Source: Fennellomyces sp. T-0311 (Eukaryota > Mucoromycota > Mucoromycetes > Mucorales > Lichtheimiaceae). From it: 64,000 bases of DNA. The translations under genes were made by a program, and so were the position numbers. Of the stretch, positions 48,011 through 59,600 are shown in pieces. Below the pieces are notes generated by a model, which searched no databases, was not told the DNA's origin, and saw only the letters and a program-made list of their open reading frames with translations. The stretch covers positions 62,001 through 126,000 of the forward strand of contig JALLLT010000032.1 in the NCBI GenBank assembly GCA_025266875.1, given 5' to 3'. Numbering within the stretch: the first letter of the stretch is position 1; each line of letters opens with the position of its first letter.

Positions 48011-48827
48011 TTATTGTTGGAGAGAGGGAGTTTGTTGCAAGCCTTCCCAGTCAAAAAACAAATCATCCAACTGAACGTCATCGTTCGAAGACACCGACGA
48101 TAACATAGGCGAAGGCAATAGCTGCTGCTTCTCGAGTCCTTGATGGGTGACAGCCTCCGCTGCAGGGAAAGGTAATAGTAGGCAACTCCAGGCTCTACGG
48201 ATGATTGCGCTCTCCATTGGGTGGTGGGTGGTGGGTGGGTGGTGAGACGACGGTAATCACTAATAGACTGGAGCCACGGGTACGCATATCCTCTTCGCGA
48301 TCCGTGCTGAATCGCAAAAGCCATCACTCATCAACGACGAGTCAGCCAACTTTGCAAGACGCTGGCTCAGGACCAGGAGTTGGGCACTCAAAACCTCGTT
48401 TTGAATTTCCAAAGTCTTGGCACGCTTCGACACCCGTTCGTTTTCTTCTTGCAGTCGCTTGTTATTTGTTTCCAGCTCGGCGACGTAGCGTCGCTTCTTG
48501 TCCCTTGACTCCTGTGCTGCTGCTCGGTTCCGCAGGATTCTACGCATTTCTATATTGAGTGGCATGCCCTTGCGTGCTATTAATGGCAACTGCTTACCTT
48601 TCTTTGGTCTTTTGGTCTTTGTCGTCCAAGCTGAGTCGAGACTTTTTGGTCTGGACAACCGAACGCTTTGGACTGCTGTTGTTGCTGCTTGTGTTGCTGT
48701 TGTTGCTGTTGCTGTTGGGGCTAGTGACCGTCACCAGTGGATTGACTGCAAAGTCGCCCGCGATGGACGACAAGAGCGCCTCCAGATTGACTTCGTTGGA
48801 CAAAGGTTGCTGCTGGTTTGAGATCAT
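48011..48827 (-). CDS. HAC1: HAC1/XBP1-type bZIP transcription factor of the unfolded protein response
   Basis: Start MISNQQQPLSNEVNLEALLS (ATG 48825-48827), then an Asn/Ser-rich tract. A GT-AG intron at 48597-48540 joins KTKE to the basic region RILRNRAAAQESRDKKRR, whose N-x-A-A-x-x-S-R-D/E-x-K pattern matches HAC1 and XBP1. The zipper follows (YVAELETNNKRLQEENERVS ... LAKLADSS). Unspliced, the frame stops with TAG at 48260-48262, giving 169 residues. Excising 144 nt (48306-48163) joins DSA to AEAVTHQGLEKQQLLPSPML and an acidic, aromatic C-terminus (SSNDDVQLDDLFFDWEGLQQ), giving 204 residues. Such an acidic end is typical of the active spliced factor. Both ends of the segment sit in hairpins with 7-nt loops, as expected for Ire1 cleavage. 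The bZIP identity is firm; the unconventional intron is inferred. Confidence 0.85.
48163..48306 (-). promoter_or_regulatory. Predicted Ire1-type unconventional intron of the HAC1-like mRNA
   Basis: Reading the mRNA strand, the 5' site lies in a hairpin (48319-48293) with a 10-bp stem, including three G-U pairs, and the 7-nt loop CAGCACG, cut after the third base. The 3' site lies in a hairpin (48170-48154) with a 5-bp stem and the 7-nt loop CTGCAGC, cut after CTG. Cleavage at both gives an in-frame GAT-TCA-G/CA-GCG junction. The 144-nt segment carries the in-frame stops TAG and TGA. It does not begin with GT or end with AG. Position 6 of the 5' loop is C where XBP1 has G. Confidence 0.65.
48219..48242 (+). 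other. G-quadruplex-type motif inside the HAC1-like intron
   Basis: Four runs of three G separated by TGGT, TGGT and T on the plus strand, which is the template strand for HAC1. The mRNA therefore has a C-rich tract between the two predicted Ire1 hairpins. Confidence 0.6.
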
Positions 48828-49392
48828 TTTGTAACAATAAACGCTGAATGAGTTTCTGTTTCCACCACCCAATGGAGAGAGAAAGACGTCGAATACAAAG
48901 AAAAAATGAGGTGCCGCGCCAACGCCAATATTTAATCGAAAGACGGCCAATCACCGGGCTCCACTTGTTCCGCGGACAGCCTTCCGCGGGGTGTTTTGCT
49001 GCGAGACAGGGCTTGTGTGCCCTTCCACGGAACGCAGCTAAGCAGGCCCCGCGCTATTTTTGTCTTCCCAGCTTATTGTTGTGTCATGACGATTCAGAGA
49101 CAAGCGCACTTATCGGAGTCACCGTGTGTCTCACATTTGGAACTGGATTAAACCCCCCTCAAGACCATTCCGACGAGAAAAGTGCACATGCAAAGGTTCC
49201 GGTTGGCTCCGCACTGGCTGGAAATCCCCCCGAGCTATTTTAGAAAATGTATAAAAGGGCGCATGCTGGATCAGCAACTGCTCAAAAAAGCCACCATTCC
49301 ACCCCTCTCCTCTTCTTGGGCCATTCGATGATCATACGGATAACTACTATCACACACGACGCTGCAGATAATCTTCTTTTACTACTCTAAAC
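48828..49392. promoter_or_regulatory. Divergent promoter between HAC1 and the orphan gene at 49393
   Basis: Two CCAAT-type sequences (about 48924 and 48946) lie upstream of HAC1. Two copies of ttccgcgg occur at about 48968 and 48983. A TATA box (tgtataaaag, about 49248) lies about 145 bp before the ATG at 49393. Runs of C (aaccccccct, about 49150) resemble stress-response elements. No factor binding is proven. Confidence 0.5.
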
Positions 49393-50130
49393 ATGTGGAA
49401 CAAACGAGTCAACGCACCTAGCACCATCTTCACTGCTCGCAACAGCATGTCGCCCCGACAAGTCGCCTCCAAGGCCTATTCTCTCGCATGCAAAAAGCTC
49501 GATCGAGACGAGCGCCGTCGTCGTCCCAGTTACGACGTTCGCGAACGAGTTTTGCTGTACAACACCATGAATAAGGCTGACAACGTGCTCAATAAGCCCA
49601 AAGCTCGTACCAATCGCCGAGTATTAGCCGCAGAAGACGACGAAGTAGGCTACGATGATCCGCCGCAGTGCAACCAGCATCATCAGCATTATCCCCCACA
49701 TCATCACTCCCCCTTGGCCCTCGTCAGCATGACTGATGAAGAAGACCAACCAGAGGATCAGGAAATTCAGGCTTCTCTCCCCCAGTCGCAACAATCTCCG
49801 GTTACGACTGTGTCTCCACCACCTCAACCCGAGGTGTCATCATCACAACCCACCCCCATGGCTATCGAGCCCTCAATTCCTAGCGAAGAGGTCTCACTAC
49901 CCGAGATTGCGGAGTCTTCACTGGCGTCCGTTCCTCCAGCACCGCCATCGGTGCCATTAGTGGCAACAGTACAGGTCCATCCCCCGTTCTTGCCATTGTC
50001 TTTACTACCCAACCCTCCTACTACTGCTTCTAGTAGTATCATACCCCTCGACTTACCTGCATTGGAGTGCCGGATTGCTCTATCACATAGCAGCTACAGA
50101 TTCACATGTACTCCCCCTGTTATCGTATAA
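49393..50130 (+). CDS. Orphan protein with basic N-terminus and Pro/Ser-rich tail
   Basis: 245 codons, single exon. The N-terminal 70 residues look conserved in style: NSMSPRQVASKAYSLACKKL then DRDERRRRPSYDVRERVLLY and NTMNKADNVLN, helical and arginine-rich. After an acidic patch (AAEDDEVGYDD) and a His-rich stretch, the remaining 150 residues are Pro/Ser/Gln-rich and probably disordered. No signal peptide or membrane segment. I recognise no family. A strong TATA box and the shared promoter with HAC1 suggest a regulated, perhaps stress-linked gene. Confidence 0.65.
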   Translation: MWNKRVNAPSTIFTARNSMSPRQVASKAYSLACKKLDRDERRRRPSYDVRERVLLYNTMNKADNVLNKPKARTNRRVLAAEDDEVGYDDPPQCNQHHQHYPPHHHSPLALVSMTDEEDQPEDQEIQASLPQSQQSPVTTVSPPPQPEVSSSQPTPMAIEPSIPSEEVSLPEIAESSLASVPPAPPSVPLVATVQVHPPFLPLSLLPNPPTTASSSIIPLDLPALECRIALSHSSYRFTCTPPVIV

Positions 50131-53100
50131 AAAATCATATTTTTTGTCCATATGCATTTCATTAAAAAAATTTGACTGTAAAGAAACAAAGAGTCGGGCA
50201 TTTTCGTGAGCGACCGACTTGTCCCGACATTTTCCGACTTGGACTCTTTGGGCAATCGTGTTCGGGGTAGACGCACAAGCCCTGCGATGATCGCCGACTT
50301 GGGTTTCTCACGATCTGATAATATATGGTGGGGTATCCGATCATCCGTAAAAGGAATGACGAAAGTTTGAGATCTCATGGCAACAAACCGTTGCTTTTTC
50401 GCAATTGGTAAAGTTTGATGTTTGTTATTCATGCTAAGCCGCTTTTGAATGTTCAATAACTGGATTTGCCTGTCAGCAATGCGTACATAAAAAAAAAATA
50501 CCGCATTTGCGGCCACGCACGGGAACCGTATTATCGAAAGCACATGCCACACAGCCGATTTTTCTAATTCAGTTTATTGCCGTTGCCCTGACCAGCCTCG
50601 AACCGGGCGTTTTTTCACGAGCCTGCCACATAAAGAATACCATTATGCTGTGCATTTGTCCTCCTTATTATAACAGGACTCGTCCAATTGATTGAGATTG
50701 ACCCGTGGATACCATCATCGGAATGGTTTCTTGTGATGCTGAGCATGAGAAAGTCAAGGACGGAAACTGTTATGGTATATTTCCTGATGCACTTCTTGGC
50801 TCTTTCGATGCATCGGCATTCCTCAAATTTTTGATTTAGCTATATACTTTTTATACATTATAAGGAGGAAGTGGGGGCTGTATATATTTATAACGTAGGT
50901 CTTGGCTGCTCAAAGCACGTCATAAATGGCTCTGCTTTCGGGATAACTTTTTCGACAGATAGTATGTACAAGTAACTCATTAAATGTATAAACTCCCTGT
51001 CACCTTGACACACCAGGTGATATGATCATCTTTTGTTATAAAATGGGGGGGAGGGTATCGATTTTGGTGATATTGGAACAAGGAGTGTTTTCAAAAGTGT
51101 TCCACAATCCCGGAGAGAACAGTTTCTTGATATCGATAAAACTAGGGATCGCTTTACAAACTACCTGAGATTAGTTTGACTCACACTAGATTACAACCTG
51201 CATACGTGAATACATTGCGATAGATAGCTTTAGTTTTCAACAGATACTAGAAGTTTAGTATTTTTTCTCTCTCGGGACATTTGATCAAGTGCAACAATGT
51301 CATGCTCCCGAGCTTCAGTTGATCTGATTACCGTTGAGAACCAAGGTTTAAGGTATATTTCCACGGCAAGGGAATATTCGCCGGAGGGCCCATCGTGTGT
51401 GAAACAATACCATCCGAGATGAGACTATATCCGTCCCGTTGCTAATGTGCCTTTCCGTCCATTCATGTGCTTAGCCGTTCTTCCTTGTCGAATTCCTCCG
51501 GTTCCATATCGTCGCCTAAGGAACTTGGATGCAAACACAAGATAGATGTCTGCGATGCTATCTTCTCCTCAAAGGTTACAAAAGCTTATCGTATCCTAGA
51601 CTTCTTCCTATACCATGCTGGTTTTTGAATTCAATATTTGTATACTATAGCAATAAGCTCATCGCTTGGCAGTGTTCCGCGGGTTGACGTCAGACTAATA
51701 GCCTTCTGCTGCATAACGGATACCTGAGTGTGCCAAATATACCGTACTTTATTTATTGTTAAAATATTAAATGATCGAAAGCCTTGCAATCTATGATGAC
51801 TACGCAGACCTATCATACTTCCTAAGCTCATAATATACATCTCATCGACGGCTTTTAATGTAGTTCTTTTATATTACCCTTGGTCAATTATGCAATAAGT
51901 TCAATTACATGTACCAAATGCTGCTGCTCGAAAACAGTATGCAATGTTTGCAACTGGACTGATAGGTATGTTGTTGTGCATTGTGGCGATATACGACAAC
52001 GCCATATGATATGCTTTGCATGTTTTTACATCAGTTCATAATTTCTATTTGTCATTGGATATGTCCTCAGCATATAGCAATTCTATGGGAAGTGAAAGCA
52101 CAGAGCTACGTAGGAAAGTGATACCCTCGCTATACGGAATAGGCAGAGTATAGAAAATAGTTTTAATCATTCTCCTTCTCTTGACAAGACCTCCGTATAT
52201 TTCTTTTCTTCCATTTCCTAGTAATTAGACGGACAGTAAGAGGATGCCATTCTCTGCGCGTTATTATATGCAAAAGAAAAATAGATCCTTGCATCTACGT
52301 ATTGGACTTATCATCTGTCTGGTACGTTTGGAATATAGTACCCCACACATAATGATTCTACAACGCGTGCTACTACATGTGAGCCCTTGGTCAACTTTGG
52401 TATTCCACAGAAAAAGTAGCGTTTAACAAGTGTGTCAAATTGTTGAGCAATTGTATCTTCGGAAATTTTTGCTATCGATACCTTTTGGTATCGCTTATCG
52501 ATCTCACTCAGGTTATAATACATGTATGCGACTGCGATAAAGATGATTTTGTTTTATTGTTGTTGTCGGCTTACGATTACAAAGTCAAACTAGAAATGCA
52601 TAAGTATATCCATGGCACTTAAACACTTTACGGTGGCATAAGTTTTATATGCTTTCATCTGCATAGACATGCACGCATGCACAACCGAGATGGCACGAAG
52701 ATTTGGTCAAGTGACTCAGGCACATATTCTCTGCCAATATCAGGGGGTTATGCCACTTTTTTTATTAGTGCCTCACGTAGCATCAGCTATCTTTCTAGTT
52801 ATAGTTACAGTATCAAGTAAGATCGTTGCATAGAGCCTCTGGAGCATAGATTGTAATCGTGTATGGAAATGACGCTTTTCTTTGGCAGTGATTGAGTACC
52901 CTATCTGGAAAAACGCTATCGCTTATCTAAAATATCAGTGCGGCAAGGATTCACACGTTCCTTAACGTCATTTTCATTTCGGACTTATGGACCCGCAAGT
53001 TTCACATTCTCATACGGTAATGTTTACGCCATATTGTTCTTGCTGCGCTGCTGAAGGAACGCCGCCAGTGCCTCCGCACTTGCAGAAAAAGTTTTTTTCA

Positions 53101-53326
53101 GCGGCCGATTCCGAAACAAAAAAAAAAGCAATCCAGAATGATGTGATCTGGTCCAGAACATCAAAAAATAGCCTGCAAATTCAATTGCGGGCGAAGTTGT
53201 ATATCCAGCTATACGAAGTTTCATTTTACTGTACATTATGTCGTACATCAAGTTCTATTTATGAGGTTGGGGGAGGAGCCAAAAAAAAAGAGATAGATAA
53301 AAGGATATATAACGAGGTAAAATAAT
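50131..53326. other. Gene-free 3.2-kb region
   Basis: Many short AT-rich ORFs, none with recognisable domains. The stretch at 52311-52523 (minus, MYYNLSEIDKRYQKVSIAKI) has somewhat protein-like composition but is isolated. A Leu/Glu-tRNA-like B-box near 50590 was examined and rejected. There is no clear terminal repeat or transposon. Confidence 0.45.
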
Positions 53327-55759
53327 TTAGTCAACCTAACGACACATGGTTAGCACGGAACAATACAATAATTGCTTTGCCTTGTTACCTTAATGGCTGC
53401 ATAGATCTTGCGTACAAAAAAGAAGGTGGCAAAGAAGCCAATGGTGCTCATACACAGACTGTATACCAAGCAGATCATGATGCTGTGACCAAAATAGACA
53501 ACAGCAGGAACAAAACCTGTGACCTTGAGTCGGGTAAAGTAGTAAAAGATCGAGTAAAGGAATACGTAGACTCCAGAAGCAGCAGACACGGCCACTGATT
53601 TCCACCACCAGCGGTAATCCTAACAATTTATATCAGCATCTTGTACAGACGCTCGTGTCTTCCTGGCTTACCTCGCTACATAAGCTAAAGTATGTGATGA
53701 CAATGGCAATTTCAACTGTAGTGACGACCAGAATGAAGAATACCAATGCCAAAAAGCCAAACATGTAGTAATATTGATCGCTCCATATCGATTTGAAGAT
53801 AAAGAATAACTCAATAAAGATGACCGCGAACGGCATCAATCCACCAACAGCCATACTAGATCCCCGAATATGAATTAGCATCCAAAGTCAGTCTCTGCTC
53901 TGGTAGCATACCTAATATGAAGTTGAAGATACCATGGTTGATCTGGAATTTGTCGTGGAATCTGGTGAGTGCGAACCGGATTTTCCGGCATGGGCTTTCT
54001 GGCGCCAAAGACTGCGCCAACAAATACAAGTGGTGTGGATACACCAAACCACATACTGATGAGAGCAAAGAAGGTGCCGAATGGAATAGCCGAAGAAGAT
54101 TGCTGACCCCACACAAACAAGTTGAGAACAAACTCAATCACGAACAGAATGCATGGAATCAGTGTTGCTGTCTGTAACATATCATTAGAGTCTGTGTTGT
54201 TAAAGCCCCCTTTCAAACTTACCACAAGCGCATTACGGAACCACTGTTGGCCCTTGAGGACCTTGTACATGCGTGCACTAAAGTATCCTGCAAAAGAACT
54301 ATTTTTGCGTAAGCGTAGTACCGCGTATTCGTTCGTACAAAACCTACCCTGCCAATACATAAAATGCCAAACCATAGGAAATCAGGCCACCGCGATAGGA
54401 TGGGTTCAGCAGACCAAACATTGACAAAACTACGTACCCGTATATCATTAGCCTCAACTTTACCTCAAAGACTGGATCGACCTTACCGATTGTGGCAGCA
54501 ACCATGATAAGACACTGAACACCGGAACCAAGTAGCGGAGCCAGCAAGAGTGCATACTTTGGAGGCCTCAGCACATCGCCGTGAACCAATTTCCAGCCAA
54601 TTGAATCCTCGTCCAGCGCCTAAACTATGGTTATACAACATCGAACCTGCAATAGACTGGTCAAAATTACCTCTACATCTTCCTCATTCGTGTTGTACGA
54701 CGTAATGTCCCGTTTCAGGGTCCGTAAAATAATCATGGCCACCATACCAGTCAAGAACATGGTGATGACGAGCGAGTTGCTGATGGAGTACCAATGGATA
54801 CGTGACTCAAAAATCTGCAAATAACGCTCCCATCGCGTAGCCCAAGTAAGATCAGTTGCTTCCTTCCAAATGACCGAGTAGGTGTATGTGATGGATGTTT
54901 TGCCAGCGCCCACTTCCTTCATAGGATCGTCTTTCTCGTGCTTTTCGCACAGTTTGGGGTCCTCAAAACTAGCAAGAGTCATGACATTAATCCACGCACT
55001 TGGTGCCACTTTCAGTCGGCGACTTACGACGCGGGGTACACCTCAAATCCAACAATGTACTTGTCATCTGGATTCTTGCTGCTGGTCTGATAGAGGAGTT
55101 GCAGGGTCATGTGGTTGTGGATATATGCATGATCATCCTATCAATATAAATACGTGTCAATCGTAGGACAGGCCAAACATTCGTATCACAAACCTTCATC
55201 TGGCCAAGCGCAAAGTAAGGAAGCAGGGCAGTTGCTGGATCCGATGAATTGAACTTGAGAACCGTTGCTCCCGGCAGGTTATCCACCACCCTAGTACCAG
55301 TATTATCATTTACTGTTGCCAAGAAACGCTCGCTATCACCAACCATTCAACTCTATATTCGTCCTTGATCAGTTGCTTGACGTCGTTCGATTGCTGATCA
55401 GATATTTTCACCGTACAAAGTGTCTCGCACGCCGTGTCTTGGCCAACTATCAGCTATTTTTGCCATGAGCACGTAATCTTGGAAATAAACGAAAAATGTA
55501 CATCAAAGTCGCTGCTCATTAATCGGTCACCGCGTAGCACTTCGCCAAGGTTGAGCCAAGTACGCTTGGCACCGGCGTTCGGTACGCAAACAAAGGGTAA
55601 ATCACCATAGGCAAAGGGGAGCTGCGTGTTTTCCGAAACAATCTTGTTGACGAGTAAAGGTACATGGTCGTTAATGTGGTATGCTTTTGGTGTTACTCCC
55701 GGCACATAGAACCCAAGCGTTAATGGTGCCAGGATGCTAATGATGATTAGCAACAGCAT
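53327..55759 (-). CDS. EMP70 / transmembrane 9 superfamily protein
   Basis: Nine-transmembrane endosome/Golgi protein of about 640 residues in about ten exons. The signal peptide is MLLLIIISILAPLTLG (ATG 55757-55759), followed by the family N-terminus FYVPGVTPKAYHINDHVPLL and VNKIVSENTQLPFAYGDLPF. The lumenal domain includes CETLCTVKI and ERFLATVNDNTGT. The membrane part begins IHWYSISNSLVITMFLTGMV, with GDVLRPPKYALLLAPLLGSG, PFGTFFALISMWFGVSTPLV and SVAVSAASGVYVFLYSIFYY. The last intron splits KIYAAIK from Val-Asp-stop, giving the KIYAAIKVD end used for COPI interaction and Golgi retention in the family. Which TM9SF subfamily it belongs to was not resolved. Longer ORF starts upstream lack signal-peptide character. 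Confidence 0.92.
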
Positions 55760-56634
55760 GGTGTACCAGGTTTTGGAAGCAGAAAAGAAATCCAAAAAAA
55801 GTCGTGTGTGAGTTGAATCCTTAAGTTTGAGCCAATCATATCCTAAATCATCATGCATTACGTTTATCTCATGGACGCCTAAATAGTCATACTTGCATTC
55901 GTTACCGAAAATGTTTATCACCTCGCATTTGGTACCTTGCTTGCTCATATAGCTTCTCAGTTATAGCGAAGTAAATCGATCGTCATAAAAGTCGGAATAG
56001 CATACTCCCTCGTCAGTTACGCATACAACGCTTGTAACGACTTTAGACTCCAGCAATCGAGTGTGATAGATCGTACATAATAGTATACATGATATCCGTA
56101 ATGCCGGACCGTTCCCATTCATATGCTGGACCTAGCGTAATATGACTTGGCTCTGGCTATCATCCACCTAAATCGAGTTCACTGCCATGTTTATAAGGCC
56201 CTTGGGTTGAACTGAGCCATTTTCTGTATCAAGAGGCTTCTTGACGAACTTTTCTTGTATGTCACACTAGGGTTGAGTATAATTTGACTATCCAGTAAAT
56301 CGTTCCTTGATGGTTTCCACGAGCTTAACCCAAGATGTATCTCCTTCGTCGACAGGAAGACTCTCCATAGTAGGGAGTCGATGGTTTTCCATTGGAAAGG
56401 TGAGGAAGGTAAAGTTGGGGAAAGAAAGCGCACCATTATTTATGCCCTACATATTTAATCACTGTCGGGTTTCATTGGGGTTATTCTGTACTACCCCTAC
56501 TATGTATATCACTATCCCTATCAGTAATATTTAGTGTCCAAGAAATGATTGATAATAAGCGCACTTTTTTTTATCGTGGTCGTTAAGGATATGGGAGGAG
56601 CAAAGCAGGGAATAATGGGATGTGCATTTATTAT
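55760..56634. other. Intergenic region
   Basis: Promoter of the EMP70 gene and 3' flank of DDB1. A short minus-strand ORF near 56388-56285 (MENHRLPTMESLPVDEGDTS) ends after 34 codons; it has no recognisable family and was not called. Confidence 0.35.
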
Positions 56635-59600
56635 TTACGAGTGGATGCTCATTAGTTCCTCGACTACTTGACAGAGTCGTTCAACGGTGTAGTCCAACTT
56701 TCGACCACCATTGTGTCCTTCTACTACACCTCGCATCTGCTGTGGTGTAAGATCCAGGAAGCTCTCGATCAGATCACCATCAATAAAATGGGAGCTCTTA
56801 TCCCGGATATCATTGATCATGATACTGCGCCAGCTACATTATATAAAAAGTACAGTCAATACAAATGCTGCAATGTTCATTAAAGGGATAACCTTACTCT
56901 GTATGGCTCAAATCTCCCAAACTTGGCAATATTTTGAGGAGGTTATTTTGCATTTGCCAGAGCAGTTTGAAATGGTCGGCGGAAAGATCTGCAATAACAC
57001 CAATGGTACCATGTGTGGTGCAGAAAATCAATGACGGAGCGACTGGCTTGTCATCTGATGGGTTTGCGCCCAAAGAACCTATCCGGAACCGCTGTATACG
57101 CTCACCAAAATGCCATTGGCTTACGATATCCAAGTTGTTGTTATCAGTATTTCTTCGTAGAACGAGTAAATGGCCACTTTCTTCTGCTGCAGCAATGTAT
57201 AGTTCATCACTCAGCGCTTCAACAGATGTGATTTCTTTGGGCTGTGGATCTTGCGCTGCAAGTTTTAATACTTGTTTTTGAGGTTCATATTGTATCGCAA
57301 GCACCGAAGATAGCATGTCGCCAGCGACAATAGTGTTGCTGTATGACGCAACCGATTGACTTATCGTCGGCAGATGGAACGTACATACGGATGCCAAATG
57401 ACCTCGTCCACTGACTTCAAGTTCCCATTGATACAAATGTATCTATCCGCATGATGATTAAAAACAACGTTGGATGGCAACATACTTTTTTTTCGACTAA
57501 CCGTTCCAGTGACACTGGCAAGTAGTTTGCCTTGGAATGGTCTAATATTTTCTACCATAGCCTCTGTTTTTGTCTGACTGACCAATTGAAGTGTTCGCTC
57601 AGGTGTGATTCGATATACCAGTAGCCTTCCAGTGCTTGCTCTTTCATATGGATCACTCATCACGCCTGTGCCTAGCACATAATACTCAAAACCGTCGTTA
57701 TCGAATACAATGGTTGTCAGTGAGAGTATTCGCTCAAAGTTTTGGACATAGACTCGATCGACCACTGATCATGTACATTGTGTTACAAGAACTGTATGAT
57801 ATATCCAGTCAATCAGTTTACCTGTAAAGCTTTGATCATCTCGAACTTCAAATGCACTTGTAGTTGTTTTTGCAGTCAGACGGGTTCCTGGGATCAGTGT
57901 AGATGTCACCACGCCAAACGTCCTTGACGACTCTTGGTACACAATACGACGCGGTGTGTCCGTGGTGGGTATCTTTGTAATATGCAATTTCTGAATCTCT
58001 TCCATCTGGCCAATCATAAGGCCATCTTTGGTAGTCAAGGCAACCGCATCCGGGAATGAAAGGCTATTGAACGACGTTGCACAGCGCACATCCTTGGAAT
58101 TTTTTTTTGACAAGTTAGTGTTGCGTTGGACGAATTCATATGCTTTTTGTTACCTTGAGATTCACATTCGAGTAAATCAATTTCTGATTTCTGCTATGGA
58201 TAACACTTGGCTTGTCCGAGGCTGCAAATACGTGCATTGTGCCATTCGAAGAAAATGTCCCAAGTGAAATGGGCATTTTCCCCAAAAAGGATCTCTTTTC
58301 GTCTGAAAGCTTTCCTTCCTTTAATTTGTAGTTGTAGAACTGACCATCGCCTATATATATATATATATGCGTGTGTGTGTGTGTGTGTATTACAATGTTA
58401 GCGAAGGGATTTAAACAATGGCTCAAGCAACTCACCAAGGGCAACGAGTAGGTAGGAGATATCTTCAAACTTGGCCATAAGAATGGATCGTGGCATTGCT
58501 GTGCCGGCTAATGTTTCTTCAGCAATCACTTCAAGCGTTGGGAGCGTTAAAAGCCGGACACCAACTTGGCGCCAGACGCCCACGGCCACAACCGACGCTT
58601 CATACGGATCTTGTGAATCCAAGCACGTAATATCAATACAGGAAACTTCATGTTGTAATTGTGTTGATCTATAAGTTTCATCTTTTTTTAGTATAAATAA
58701 AAAGGCAGCTCTACGTTCGTCAAGGCTTACCCAATTTGTACCAGGCGGTCCCCCTCGATTTGGATTGCATATAAGAAGCCATGTCCAGTGGATAAGACAC
58801 ATTGTGAAGGATTGATGCTTGCAACGGTGATTTGGGATATACCTTGGGGTACCCATTCGTCCAATAGTCGGCTTTCTGTTCCACATCCCATCAAACGTAC
58901 ACTACGGTCTGTGACTTGCAGTACACGGTTTCCTATGGCGTTTCCGGCTGCTAGAGTACGGCGATCCAGTGCAAAACCAGCGTAAGCTGACAGTTCACTC
59001 ATCTGGTCATCCCGTAACTGCAATATCCGGGTTTGACTAACAAATGAGAACACCAGCATATCATCATGTCTATTGAAGTTGAAAACATCAGTTGACCTGT
59101 CCTTGCCTTTACCATCACATATACACGTACGATGTTTCGAATGACGGCCGGAGAGCCCATATTCCTTTCACGCCGCTTATCTCGATGGTTGCTAATTCGT
59201 TCAAACCGACACCATTTCGGATGATCCGCAGTGAGCTGTCTCGACCAACACCGGAGCATGTTATTAGCTGGCCTTGGCCCTGTCCTTTTCATTTCAGTAA
59301 AACGTATCATAAAAGTGATCTGTGCTCCTTTCTACCTGCTTGTCCAAATCAGCAATGCAGAAATCGGTTATCGGACCAATATTTGGGAATTCTTCGATTA
59401 CTTCGACAACATCCCTGTCAGGTGATCGGCGTGCTATATCCAAGTGTACCAATTGTGAGTCGCCTGTGGTCGAACCGACAAACAACACATCATTATCCAA
59501 ATAAGCGAGGCACGATGGAGTCGATATCTACAGAATGTCTCTTATCAGCTCCTTTCCCAATTATCACCACAGGCTCCTTACCTTTCCCAACTTGATGAAC

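Noticed and set aside
48011..48330. Ordinary GT-AG intron in HAC1 instead of an Ire1 intron
   Set aside because: A GTGATG donor with the TGCAG acceptor is possible in frame, but the donor is weak and does not explain the two matching hairpins. Kept as the main alternative, not excluded.
50560..50640. tRNA-like B box (GGTTCGAGGC on the minus strand)
   Set aside because: The T stem does not pair, no A box lies at the right distance and no acceptor stem forms.
52311..52523. Minus-strand ORF MYYNLSEIDKRYQ
   Set aside because: Isolated 70-codon stretch in an AT-rich gene desert; no start context, no introns and no family.
56191..56436. Small gene on the minus strand (MENHRLPTMESLPVDEG)
   Set aside because: It ends after 34 codons, and joining it to the next open stretch would need a 22-nt intron.
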